This document shows positions 31,160 to 40,120 of a DNA stretch of 64,000 bases, in pieces. A model generated the notes under the pieces. It searched no databases, was not told where the DNA came from, and worked only from the letters and a program-made list of their open reading frames with translations. Origin of the DNA: an uncultured Lachnospiraceae bacterium. Lineage in GTDB: Bacteria > Bacillota > Clostridia > Lachnospirales > Lachnospiraceae. Location: assembly GCA_951802115.1 (NCBI GenBank), contig CATOPL010000016.1, positions 1 to 64,000 on the forward strand, written 5' to 3'. A program made the translations under genes and the position numbers. Positions within the stretch are counted from its first letter, which is position 1. Each line of letters starts with the position of its first letter.

Positions 31160-32293
31160 ATGAGTGCAGATACCGGTCAGTTGAACAGATGGCGACTCAT
31201 ACTTGGAAGCTATTCCAGGAAGCAGATTGGTTTTGAAGGCGGGGCATCTCTGGAAAACGGAATTTCCTGTATAGATCTGGAGGAAGCGCTGGATTTTTTG
31301 TATAACAGGGAGCAGGGGGAAGATGTACGCAGACAAGGCGGAACGGAAGCCAGCCGCCTGACTGCTGCGACCTGGATCACGCGGATCCGGAAGCTTTTTC
31401 CCAGAGAAACAGTGGAAATACTGGAGCGTCATGCGCTGGACTGTTACGGGATGACAGAACTTCTGACAGACAAAGAGGTGCTGGAAAAGCTGGAGCCGAA
31501 TCAGGAGCTTCTGAAAACGATTCTGCAGCTGAAGCATCTGATGAAAGGAGACGTACTGGATACAGCGCGCCGGATCGTAAAGAAGGTAGCGGAGGAGATT
31601 GCAGAGAAACTGAACCAGGATATCAGAAAATCGCTGCTTGGAAAAATAGACCGTAATTTAAACAGTCCGGTCCGTTCGATTCGGAATCTGGATATTCAAA
31701 AAACGATCCGCAGAAATCTGAAACATTTTGACCGTGAAAATGGCAGGCTGATGCTGGAACAGGTGTATTTTAACGGCAGGACCAGAAAATACAGCCAGTG
31801 GCGGGTAGTGATCGCGGTAGACGAGAGCGGATCCATGCTTGATTCAGTTATTCACAGTGCAGTGATGGCAGGGATCTTTGCGAAGCTTCCCATGCTGGAT
31901 ACAAGACTGGTAATTTTCGATACACAGGTGGTAGATCTGAGCGGTCATCTGGAAGATCCGGTAGCGACTTTGATGAGCATTCAGCTGGGAGGCGGAACTT
32001 ATATTACGGGAGCGCTGCAGTACTGCGAAACGCTGGTTGACAATCCGCATCGGACAATGGTAGTGCTGGTATCGGACCTTTGTGAAGGCGGCAGTGTGTC
32101 CGCTCTTCTGGGAGTAAGCAGAGGAATAATTGAAAGCGGGGCGAAACTGATCTGTCTGACGGCACTGGATATGGAGGCAAATCCGGTCTATGACAGGCAT
32201 ACGGCACAGAAGCTTGCGGATCTGGGTGCCCATGTAGGAGCCATGACTCCGGAAGCACTTGGAGATTTTATGGGAAAGCTCATGAATGAATAA
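31160..32293 (+). CDS. VWA domain protein, YehP-like
   Basis: A 377-residue protein. The first 210 residues are helical and charged. The C-terminal von Willebrand A domain has a complete metal-ion-dependent adhesion site: D221-x-S223-x-S225 (DESGSM), T280 in GGGTYI, and D306 in VSDLCEGG. VWA partners of MoxR ATPases are remodelled or loaded through this metal site. This is the third gene of the yeh-like cluster. AGGGAAGGGG precedes the ATG at a somewhat long distance. The following SWIM gene starts 22 bases after the stop. Confidence 0.9.
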   Translation: MSADTGQLNRWRLILGSYSRKQIGFEGGASLENGISCIDLEEALDFLYNREQGEDVRRQGGTEASRLTAATWITRIRKLFPRETVEILERHALDCYGMTELLTDKEVLEKLEPNQELLKTILQLKHLMKGDVLDTARRIVKKVAEEIAEKLNQDIRKSLLGKIDRNLNSPVRSIRNLDIQKTIRRNLKHFDRENGRLMLEQVYFNGRTRKYSQWRVVIAVDESGSMLDSVIHSAVMAGIFAKLPMLDTRLVIFDTQVVDLSGHLEDPVATLMSIQLGGGTYITGALQYCETLVDNPHRTMVVLVSDLCEGGSVSALLGVSRGIIESGAKLICLTALDMEANPVYDRHTAQKLADLGAHVGAMTPEALGDFMGKLMNE

Positions 32294-32315
32294 AATCTGT
32301 CAGGAGGTTTCAGAA

Positions 32316-34463
32316 ATGAATTTAAAGGAGATGCTGAAGCAGGCAGATGATGATTATCTGACAGGACTTTGCAATAAGGGAACTGTAAAACGTGCTTATA
32401 AAGATCTGGGACAGGAGACTCCGGTGTCAAAGTGGAAAGAGGAAGAAGCTGAAGTGACGCTGAAGGAGGAGACTTGCGTGATCCGGATGCCGCTGGGAGA
32501 GAGTAGTTGTTCCTGTCCGTCAAGAAGTATCTGCCGTCACATTGTGACGGCAATCCTGTGGCTGAAAAAAGATCTGGAAGAAACTACTGCCGATACGGCA
32601 GAAGAAGTATCAAATTCCCCCGGGCAGGAAATCGAAAAAGCAGGAAAACAGGCGGAAACACAGTTGCTGGAAGAGATATTGCAGATCCCGTCTGCCCGAT
32701 TGAAGAGAGTGTGCAGAGGGAGAAGGTTTGAACGGTTTCTGTCGCATCTGAATGCGGGAGAGTTTCCGCTGATAGAGGAAAGTTCAATCGTTACGGTGAC
32801 GATTCCATGGGAAGAGGCGACGGTCAGACTTCTGGAACCGTTTGCTTATTCCAGCTGCAGCTGTCACAGCAAAGAGCTCTGTATTCACAAAGCGCAGGCA
32901 GTCCTCGCTTATCAGATCAGAAAAGGGCGGATCACTCTGGAGGGGCTTTCGGAATTTCGGGAGTCAGAACATATATGGGATGAAGAACAGCTAAAAAAAA
33001 CCTGCACAGCTGTCTGTGAATCTGTAATTCATCAGATGTATACCGGGCTCTCCAGACAGTCGCCGGAGATATCAGCCAGCCTGGAACGTCTGGCAGTTAT
33101 AACGCACCGGGCGGGTCTTCCTTCCCTGGAAAGCAGGCTTCGGGAAGCAGCATCAGAATATCAGCAGTATTTTGCCAGATCAGCAGCATTTCGAAATGAG
33201 ATGCTGCTGGGAAAGCTGCTGTGGCTGTATGAAAGGGCGCAGCAGCTTTGCCATGCAAAGGGCCAGAAGGAAATCCGCGCTCTTGCAGGAAACTTTCGGG
33301 ATACTTATGAATCTGTGGGAACACTGCACCTTCTGGGGATGGGAGGCAGATCTTTTTCCAGCAAGACAGGATATGAGGGAGAGATTTATTATTTTCTGGA
33401 GCCGGAAAAGAAAAAGTGGTATACATGGACGGACGCCCGGCCTGCTTTTTATGAAGGGGTCCGAAGGAGACCGCCTGCCTCATCCGAAAATGTCTCTGCT
33501 CCTTGGGGGCTGAACTGCAGCAGAGAACAGCTTCAGGACCTGGAATTTGAACTGATCAACGCCCGGGCCGCCTCCGGAGGACGTCTGTCTGTAAGTAAGG
33601 ACAGCAGAGGGGAAGCGCTTGGCTGCAGAAGTCTGGAAACGGAAGGACTCAGAGAAATGATTGTGTGGGACTATGAGGAGCTTCTTGTTCAAAATTTCGG
33701 AAAAACGGACCAAAAGGCTGATGAGGAAACAGACAACCGTGCGGAAGGCAGGCGGGAAAAACTCGTTCTTGCAGGTGCAGTTCGCTGGGGAGAGACAGAT
33801 TTTGACACGGTGGAACAGCGTTTTTCCTGGAAGCTTTTTGATCAGGAGGGAAGAAGCCTTTTTGTAGCTCTGCGTTATACAAAAGAAGAACGGCTGGTGA
33901 TTCATATGCTGGAGAGGCTGGAGCGGAGGCTGAAAAAGCGCAGACAGAAGGCCATAGTATGTTTCGGCGCTCTATATCTGGACGAAGACGGCAGAATGTG
34001 TCTGTATCCTGTAGAATTTCTGCTGAAAGGTGTGGAAGAAGTCCTGGAAGACAGCAGGGGCTGGGGAAAACAGGTTACCGGCGCAGGGGTGTCAGTAAAA
34101 GACAGAAAGTTTCCGTCTAAAGAAACAGTTTATGTGATGGAACGATATCAGAACGAAGCTGTACGCCAGCTGTCGGATCTTTTCGTCAGCGGGTTTTCAT
34201 CTGTTCAGGAAGATACGCTGCATCAACTGTCTGTATTGTCAGAAGACGGTGAGCGTCTCGGACTGCATCGGGCAGCTGACGAATTTGGCAGTATCCGCAG
34301 AGTTCTGGAAAGGAAACGTCATCAGATAGAATTTTCACCGGAGCCGGTTCTGGAGTCGGAAATCAGACTTTATAAATATTTTGCGGCATGCAGAAAAAAA
34401 CTTTCCTGTGATATGGCGCTGCTGCAGCAAACAGCGTCGATGCAGGGTGAATTTTCAACCTGA
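32316..34463 (+). CDS. SWIM zinc finger protein, YehQ-like, with two SWIM motifs
   Basis: A 715-residue protein. Two CxCx5CxH SWIM motifs are visible: C65, C67, C73, H75 (SCSCPSRSICRH) and C181, C183, C189, H191 (SCSCHSKELCIH). SWIM fingers bind zinc and usually contact DNA or proteins. The long remainder is helical and charged with no enzyme motif that I recognise. ATG 32316 is chosen for its ideal AGGAGG; ATG 32286, overlapping the VWA gene, would add ten residues. The fourth gene of the cluster. Having two complete SWIM motifs in one protein is notable; I do not know whether E. coli YehQ shares this. Confidence 0.85.
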   Translation: MNLKEMLKQADDDYLTGLCNKGTVKRAYKDLGQETPVSKWKEEEAEVTLKEETCVIRMPLGESSCSCPSRSICRHIVTAILWLKKDLEETTADTAEEVSNSPGQEIEKAGKQAETQLLEEILQIPSARLKRVCRGRRFERFLSHLNAGEFPLIEESSIVTVTIPWEEATVRLLEPFAYSSCSCHSKELCIHKAQAVLAYQIRKGRITLEGLSEFRESEHIWDEEQLKKTCTAVCESVIHQMYTGLSRQSPEISASLERLAVITHRAGLPSLESRLREAASEYQQYFARSAAFRNEMLLGKLLWLYERAQQLCHAKGQKEIRALAGNFRDTYESVGTLHLLGMGGRSFSSKTGYEGEIYYFLEPEKKKWYTWTDARPAFYEGVRRRPPASSENVSAPWGLNCSREQLQDLEFELINARAASGGRLSVSKDSRGEALGCRSLETEGLREMIVWDYEELLVQNFGKTDQKADEETDNRAEGRREKLVLAGAVRWGETDFDTVEQRFSWKLFDQEGRSLFVALRYTKEERLVIHMLERLERRLKKRRQKAIVCFGALYLDEDGRMCLYPVEFLLKGVEEVLEDSRGWGKQVTGAGVSVKDRKFPSKETVYVMERYQNEAVRQLSDLFVSGFSSVQEDTLHQLSVLSEDGERLGLHRAADEFGSIRRVLERKRHQIEFSPEPVLESEIRLYKYFAACRKKLSCDMALLQQTASMQGEFST

Positions 34464-34586
34464 TAATTTATTGGATTTCTGCCGTCTGTACGTCCTGCAG
34501 ACAGTAACGCGCAGATGTCAGAAACAGTTTTCAGACATGATTTGGAACAACCGCAGAAACAAAACAGAAAAAAGGAGGATGGGGCT

Positions 34587-37500
34587 ATGAATTTGAGTGA
34601 AGAACGCGGTCGCCAGAAACTTTTAGAAGTTCTGGAACTTTTAGAATTATCAGATAAAAACAGGATACTGGCAGAGAAATATCTGGAACTGGATACGGAG
34701 GAGAACAGAGAACTTCTGGCCGGGGCTGAACCGCAGGACTTTTCCAGACTTGGCAAAGAAGTGTTTGATAAATGCAGAGGATATAAGAGCCATTGTCAGA
34801 AACGGAACCGGAAAGAAGAACTGGAGCGTTTTGTTCGTTTTACGGCGGCGGTTGGAGGTTCGACCGCTTATTATGTGCTGGTATCTTATGGATGGAATAT
34901 TAATACCATTCTGGAATATCTGACAACAGAGCAGGCGGCAGCAATCCGGGCAGAAGGAATCGCTTGGAATATTTACGGTATTAAAAGCGTTCTGACCGGA
35001 GTTGTGCAGAAGACGCCGCAGGTGTTAAGAGACGCCATGGAACTGTGCTATCATAAAAGTGATAATGCCAGGTCGCTTTTGGCAGCGGTATCCCTGTATT
35101 ATACAAAGCCGGAAAAATCTGCCGGAGGAGTTTTAAAATCGCTGTTTTCGGGCAGTAATGCGGAGCAGATTAAAAAGACAGTGCAGTATCTGGAATCCAA
35201 TCAGGTGGAGAGCATAGAAAATATATTTATGGGAAGCGCACCCTCCGGCGAGGATATGAAAAAACTTGTTTCATTTGTGAAATTGTCCTCCGCAGAACAG
35301 CCGCTGCCGCCGGAAATTATTCAGATTCTGAAGGGAAGGCAGGTATCTGACTATCTGATCACTCTGCTTGCAGGGGAAGCGTTTCTGGCGATTGAGCACT
35401 CCCGGCAGTTCGCGGCATTTTTAAAACTTGCGATTGCTATGGATACGGAATGGAACCGGACCACTACTCTGGATATATGCCTGAATATTGGCGGACAGTC
35501 ATGGTTTTTTCAACATATTGGAGCATTGGAGGACACGATTCCGATGCCGCGGGAAAACTATGTAATCTGGTGCCTGAAAAACTGTAAATATGGAAGTCCG
35601 GTAAAACGGGTTGTAAAAAATCATCCGCAGGTGATCCGTCAGTTAATTGCAAAAGTATCTTCTGAAGAATATCAGCATCTGCTTGCGATGGCAAAAGATA
35701 TGAATCCTATGCTTTACAGGGAGCTGAGCAGCAAAGGTTCCGGTGAGTTCCGAGTAAAGCTGGCACAGGAGCTGACCGCTCATTATGGAAAGGGCCAGGC
35801 GGAAGCAGCACAGTATCTGCTGGGTGAAGCAGAGTTGGAGTCGCTTTATCCTTATTTGAAAGAATGGCGCGGCGACTGGGATTATGATACCAGGAAATGT
35901 CAGAAAATACAGGCTTTGAAAAAAAATGACCTGGAGAGAGAGATGTATCAAAGGGCCGTCGTTTTGGAAGGGCTCTGTATGAAAGCCAGGTATTTCTGCA
36001 GTTACTGGCACGGTTCCTGGAAGAAGATGGACCGGACAACGATCGCAGAAATCATAGAGCTGTTTGAAGAACAGTCTGTACCGGTGTCTTATCAGCTGGA
36101 AGCGCTCAGTGGAATTTACGACAGTTATTATTCTGAAAAAGACAAGACAGATTTTATAAATGAATGTTCCTGGGTGATCCGTCAGAAAAAGGACAAATGG
36201 GGAGAAGCTCTGGCTGTTCTGGCGAGAGAAGGAAGTGCAGTCGTTCGTTTTCTCTGTATCCGGGTGCTGGAAATATACGGGCAGGAATACAAGGAGGTTC
36301 TTTTGTCCTGTGCCGTGGATAGCAGCAGGCAGGTACGGGAGCTTCTGGTAGCAGTCTATGAAGGAATCAGGGACTGGGAACCGGATATCAGGCAGATGCT
36401 GTCGTCGAGAAAGTCTCAGGAACGGGAGATGGCCATACTGGTTATGAAGCGCTGGGGCACTGATTTGTACAGGGAAGAATTCAAAGCAGCGCTTGAGAAA
36501 GAAAAGAGTAAAAAGATCAGGGAACTTCTGGAAGGGTGTCTTGGTATTGAAAACAGTCCGGCAGGAGTTAAAAAAGAGCAGACTCTGGATGAACTTATCA
36601 AAGAAGTTCTGAAAGGTGGAAAAAAACGGAAAATATCGTGGGTGTTTGAAAAGACGTTTCCGGAGATACACAGGCAAGACGGAACGCCTGCGCCGGAAGA
36701 TCATCTGGCTGCGATTCTTGTATGTTATGCCAATATGGGAATTCCGGGTATGAATAAAGAAGCGGCAGTTCTGGCGGCAGATCTGGACTCCGAGGAGCTG
36801 GCCCGCTGTATGAGTCTTCTTTTTGAAAGATGGATGGAGACGGGGGCTGAGGCAAAGAAAAAGTGGGTTCTTTACGCAGTGGCTGTACATGGGGGAGAAG
36901 CGGTTATTCCTGTACTGCATGCGCAGATCCAGGAATGGCCGAAAGCATCCCGAGGAGCGATGGCAGCGGAAGCAGTAAAGGCGCTGGCTTTAAACGGAAG
37001 CTCGACCGCGCTGCTTCTGGTAGATCAGATTTCCCGTAAATTTAAATTCCGTCAGGTAAAAACCGCGGCTTTGGAGGCACTTTCTTATGCGGCGGAGCAG
37101 CTTGGTATTACGAAGGCGGAACTGGAGGATCGGATTGTACCAAATCTTGGATTTAATGATCAGATGGAGCAGGTGTTTGATTATGGGACGAGGCAGTTTC
37201 AGGTGCTTCTGACTCCGGCGCTGGAACTGGAGGTCTATGACGGAAACGGCAAAAAGCTTAAAAATCTGCCGGCGCCGGGCAAAAAAGATGATCCGGATCA
37301 GGCAAAGGCTGCCAGCGATGCTTACAAGCTTCTGAAAAAACAGCTGAAAACAGTAGTTGCCAATCAGAAGCTGAGGCTGGATCAGGCTATGAGTACAGAA
37401 CGGATATGGCAGGCAGAGCAGTGGAGGGAGCTGTTTGTAAAGAATCCGGTCATGCATCAGTTTGCGATTGGACTGATCTGGGGAATATATGAAGAAAAAA

Positions 37501-38117
37501 TTCTGAAAAGCACTTTCCGCTATATGGAAGACGGAAGCTTTAATACAGTGGACGAAGAAGAATTTGAACTGCCGCAGGCGGGATGTATCGGTCTTGTACA
37601 TCCTATTGAGCTGGATGAAGAAAGTCTGGCAGCATGGAAGGAGCAGCTGGCTGATTATGAGGTGACACAGCCGATCGAACAGATGGACCGGCAGGTGTAC
37701 CGTCCGACAGAGGAAGAATGCGTTCAGTCGGAGCTTACGCGTTTTGGAGGAAAGTTGTTAAACGGGCTGTCTCTGTCCGGTAAACTCCAGAGTATGGGGT
37801 GGTATCGGGGAAGCGTGCAGGATGCAGGCGGATATTATACTTTTTACCGGGAAGACGGAGATATCGGTGTGGAACTGGAATTTTCCGGCTGTTATGTCGG
37901 AGATGAAAATGAGGAAGTGACGGTTTACGGCGCACAGTTTTATAAAGCGGGCACGGTACAAAGAGGCAGTTATGTCTATGATACTGTAAAAGAAGAACAC
38001 CGGTATAAACCGGGAGAAGTAAGTCCGCGGTATTTTAGCGAGATTGTACTGCAGCTTACAAAAGCAACAGCGTCTTCCCAGGAGCAGCTGGCCTATCCGG
38101 AGTGTAAAAATAATTGA
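34587..38117 (+). CDS. DUF4132 family protein, YehI-like
   Basis: A 1176-residue protein. The body (about 100-850) is a long helical array with HEAT-like repeats, such as LREL and VRELLVAVYEGI pairs, and the C-terminal third carries the DUF4132 domain: a WGIYEE-type start (GLIWGIYEEKIL), HPIELDEE, and a beta-rich end GSVQDAGGYYTFYREDGDI. E. coli YehI and MolR-type proteins belong to this family; its function is not known. AGGAGG lies before ATG 34587; a longer frame from 34515 lacks such a site. The fifth and largest product of the cluster, probably a scaffold or effector acted on by the ATPase-VWA pair. Confidence 0.87.
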   Translation: MNLSEERGRQKLLEVLELLELSDKNRILAEKYLELDTEENRELLAGAEPQDFSRLGKEVFDKCRGYKSHCQKRNRKEELERFVRFTAAVGGSTAYYVLVSYGWNINTILEYLTTEQAAAIRAEGIAWNIYGIKSVLTGVVQKTPQVLRDAMELCYHKSDNARSLLAAVSLYYTKPEKSAGGVLKSLFSGSNAEQIKKTVQYLESNQVESIENIFMGSAPSGEDMKKLVSFVKLSSAEQPLPPEIIQILKGRQVSDYLITLLAGEAFLAIEHSRQFAAFLKLAIAMDTEWNRTTTLDICLNIGGQSWFFQHIGALEDTIPMPRENYVIWCLKNCKYGSPVKRVVKNHPQVIRQLIAKVSSEEYQHLLAMAKDMNPMLYRELSSKGSGEFRVKLAQELTAHYGKGQAEAAQYLLGEAELESLYPYLKEWRGDWDYDTRKCQKIQALKKNDLEREMYQRAVVLEGLCMKARYFCSYWHGSWKKMDRTTIAEIIELFEEQSVPVSYQLEALSGIYDSYYSEKDKTDFINECSWVIRQKKDKWGEALAVLAREGSAVVRFLCIRVLEIYGQEYKEVLLSCAVDSSRQVRELLVAVYEGIRDWEPDIRQMLSSRKSQEREMAILVMKRWGTDLYREEFKAALEKEKSKKIRELLEGCLGIENSPAGVKKEQTLDELIKEVLKGGKKRKISWVFEKTFPEIHRQDGTPAPEDHLAAILVCYANMGIPGMNKEAAVLAADLDSEELARCMSLLFERWMETGAEAKKKWVLYAVAVHGGEAVIPVLHAQIQEWPKASRGAMAAEAVKALALNGSSTALLLVDQISRKFKFRQVKTAALEALSYAAEQLGITKAELEDRIVPNLGFNDQMEQVFDYGTRQFQVLLTPALELEVYDGNGKKLKNLPAPGKKDDPDQAKAASDAYKLLKKQLKTVVANQKLRLDQAMSTERIWQAEQWRELFVKNPVMHQFAIGLIWGIYEEKILKSTFRYMEDGSFNTVDEEEFELPQAGCIGLVHPIELDEESLAAWKEQLADYEVTQPIEQMDRQVYRPTEEECVQSELTRFGGKLLNGLSLSGKLQSMGWYRGSVQDAGGYYTFYREDGDIGVELEFSGCYVGDENEEVTVYGAQFYKAGTVQRGSYVYDTVKEEHRYKPGEVSPRYFSEIVLQLTKATASSQEQLAYPECKNN

Positions 38118-38141
38118 AGAAGGGAGGACAGACAGCCGACG

Positions 38142-39158
38142 ATGAAAAAACGGATTTTACTGATAGCGACCGGCGGTACGATTGCTTCCAGACATACAGC
38201 AGAAGGTCTGGAACCGCAGATTACAGCAGATGAGCTGCTGGCCTATATTCCGGAGGCAAAAGAATTCTGCCGGGTGACGGCGGTTCAGCCGTTCAGTCTG
38301 GACAGTACCAATATATGCTCGCAGCACTGGCTGAAGATTGCCGGAATTATCGAAAAACATTATGATTTTTACGACGGTTTTGTCATCTGCCACGGGACGG
38401 ATACTATGGCGTATACAGCGGCTGCTCTGTCTTATCTGATTCAGAATAATCTGAAACCGGTTGTGATCACCGGAGCACAGAAGCCCGTCAATCTGGAGAT
38501 TACAGACGCAAGGCTGAATCTTCGGGACAGTCTGCGGTTTGCTGCGGATGAAAGGGCGCACGGAGTAAACATTGTGTTCGGCGGAAAAGTAATTGCAGGA
38601 ACCCGGGCCAAAAAAGAACGATCCAAGAGCTACAATGCGTTTTCCAGTATCAATTATCCGGATATTGCGGTTATACAGGATCATCGTACAATCTTCTATA
38701 TCGACGACCGGAGCCGAATCCGGGATCGGGTAAGGTTTTATCACAGGATGAATGAAAGAGTCTTTCTGCTGAAATTGATTCCCGGCATGGACGGACGAAT
38801 ATTAAACCGGATGACAAAGGATTATGATGCGGTGATCATTGAGTCTTTTGGCGTGGGAGGTCTTCCGGTTTACGGGAGTCAGAGCTTTCCGGATGCCATA
38901 GACAGATGGTGCGTGCAGGGGAAAAAAGTGATTATGGCCACACAGGTGACGCATGAAGGCAGCGATATGGAAGTGTATCAGGTGGGAAAATCCATCAAAG
39001 AGCGTTTTCCTGTGGTGGAAGCTTTTGATATGACCCTGGAAGCGACAGTGACTAAAACCATGTGGCTTCTGGGATGTGGTATCTCAGAAGAGGCTTTTTC
39101 TGCTGCATTCTACAGAACAGTCAACCATGATATACTTCTGGCGGAACAGCCGGACTGA
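38142..39158 (+). CDS. type I L-asparaginase
   Basis: A 338-residue cytoplasmic asparaginase. The two catalytic motifs are present: ATGGTIAS with nucleophile T13, and HGTDT (84-88). There is no signal peptide, as expected for the type I (AnsA) form that hydrolyses L-asparagine to aspartate and ammonia. GGGAGG lies before the ATG at a rather long distance. It starts 24 bases after the DUF4132 gene with no terminator between, so it may be on the tail of that operon; the histidine phosphatase gene follows 32 bases later. A functional tie to the cluster is not evident. Confidence 0.93.
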   Translation: MKKRILLIATGGTIASRHTAEGLEPQITADELLAYIPEAKEFCRVTAVQPFSLDSTNICSQHWLKIAGIIEKHYDFYDGFVICHGTDTMAYTAAALSYLIQNNLKPVVITGAQKPVNLEITDARLNLRDSLRFAADERAHGVNIVFGGKVIAGTRAKKERSKSYNAFSSINYPDIAVIQDHRTIFYIDDRSRIRDRVRFYHRMNERVFLLKLIPGMDGRILNRMTKDYDAVIIESFGVGGLPVYGSQSFPDAIDRWCVQGKKVIMATQVTHEGSDMEVYQVGKSIKERFPVVEAFDMTLEATVTKTMWLLGCGISEEAFSAAFYRTVNHDILLAEQPD

Positions 39159-39190
39159 AAAATTCAAAAAGGTATTTTAAGGAGAGGATT

Positions 39191-39802
39191 ATGAATATCT
39201 ATCTGATCAGACACGGAGAGACTGATTACAACAGAGCACGGCGTCTGCAGGGAGTGACAGATATACCACTCAATGCCCGCGGTATCGAGCTGGCGGAAAA
39301 AACGGCTGAAAAATTGAAAGACATACAGTTTGACAGGATTTACAGCAGTCCTTTAATCCGGGCCTGGAAAACGGCAGAGATCATCAGAGGGAACAGAGAC
39401 ATTGAAATAATTCCGACAGAGGGGTTAAGAGAGATCAGCTTTGGCGATTATGAGGGGCTGACAATCCTGGATGAAAAATATAATATTCCTGATCCGGATT
39501 TCTGTGATTTTTTTAATGCTCCTGAGAAATATCATACTCCGCCAAACGGGGAAAGCATCGAACAGCTGAAAAAGAGAACGACTGCTTTTATGTGGGAGAT
39601 CATCCGGGCGCCGGAATATCAGGATCTGACAATTCTGATGTCATCACACGGAGCAGCCATCAGAGGTATGCTTTTTGGGCTTCAGAATCTGCCGGTTTCG
39701 CAGTTCTGGGGAAGCGGGGTACATAAAAACTGTGCAGTGACGCTTATCCGTGCAGAACAGGGAAGATTTCAAATCGAATTTGAAAACAAAATATATTATT
39801 AA
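39191..39802 (+). CDS. histidine phosphatase (phosphoglycerate mutase-like) family protein
   Basis: A 203-residue enzyme with the family start YLIRHGETDYN (catalytic His in RHG), the SPLIRAWKTAEII segment, and the second histidine in MSSHGAAIRG. Members range from cofactor-dependent phosphoglycerate mutase to broad phosphatases such as CobC and PhoE; substrate cannot be told, but the short length and NGESIEQLKKR segment favour a phosphatase. AAGGAGAGG precedes the ATG. It appears to be the last gene of the transcript that starts at the MoxR cluster; no clear terminator is visible behind it. Confidence 0.9.
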   Translation: MNIYLIRHGETDYNRARRLQGVTDIPLNARGIELAEKTAEKLKDIQFDRIYSSPLIRAWKTAEIIRGNRDIEIIPTEGLREISFGDYEGLTILDEKYNIPDPDFCDFFNAPEKYHTPPNGESIEQLKKRTTAFMWEIIRAPEYQDLTILMSSHGAAIRGMLFGLQNLPVSQFWGSGVHKNCAVTLIRAEQGRFQIEFENKIYY

Positions 39803-40032
39803 AATACGGGACTTCTCCAGCTGTGCGGTCCTCCCCTCAATACACGACAGACGCATGAGTAAATAAACGGTGAATATTCTGTAAACAGATACCATCTTAA
39901 ATTTTTGTGAAAGACTTCTGGAACTGAAAATTGAAGAAAATCAAAAATAATGTGTTGATCAATATTAACAAAAGTGATATGTTTACAAATCGTTCATTTA
40001 TGCGTTTGTGGTGGCCTCAATATAAATTTTTC

Positions 40033-40061
40033 TGGACATAGGAGCAGTGATATTCTATAAT
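40033..40061 (+). promoter_or_regulatory. promoter for the hybrid sensor kinase
   Basis: TGGACA (40033-40038), 17 bases, TATAAT (40056-40061). The rest of the 318-base gap 39803-40120 is A/T-rich with a weak dyad near 39953-39970 (TGTTGAT...ATTAACA) and no gene. Confidence 0.6.
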
Positions 40062-40120
40062 ATACGATAATGAAATATGAGTGTTAATATATCTTAATTG
40101 TATATAGTAGGAGTAGGTGA

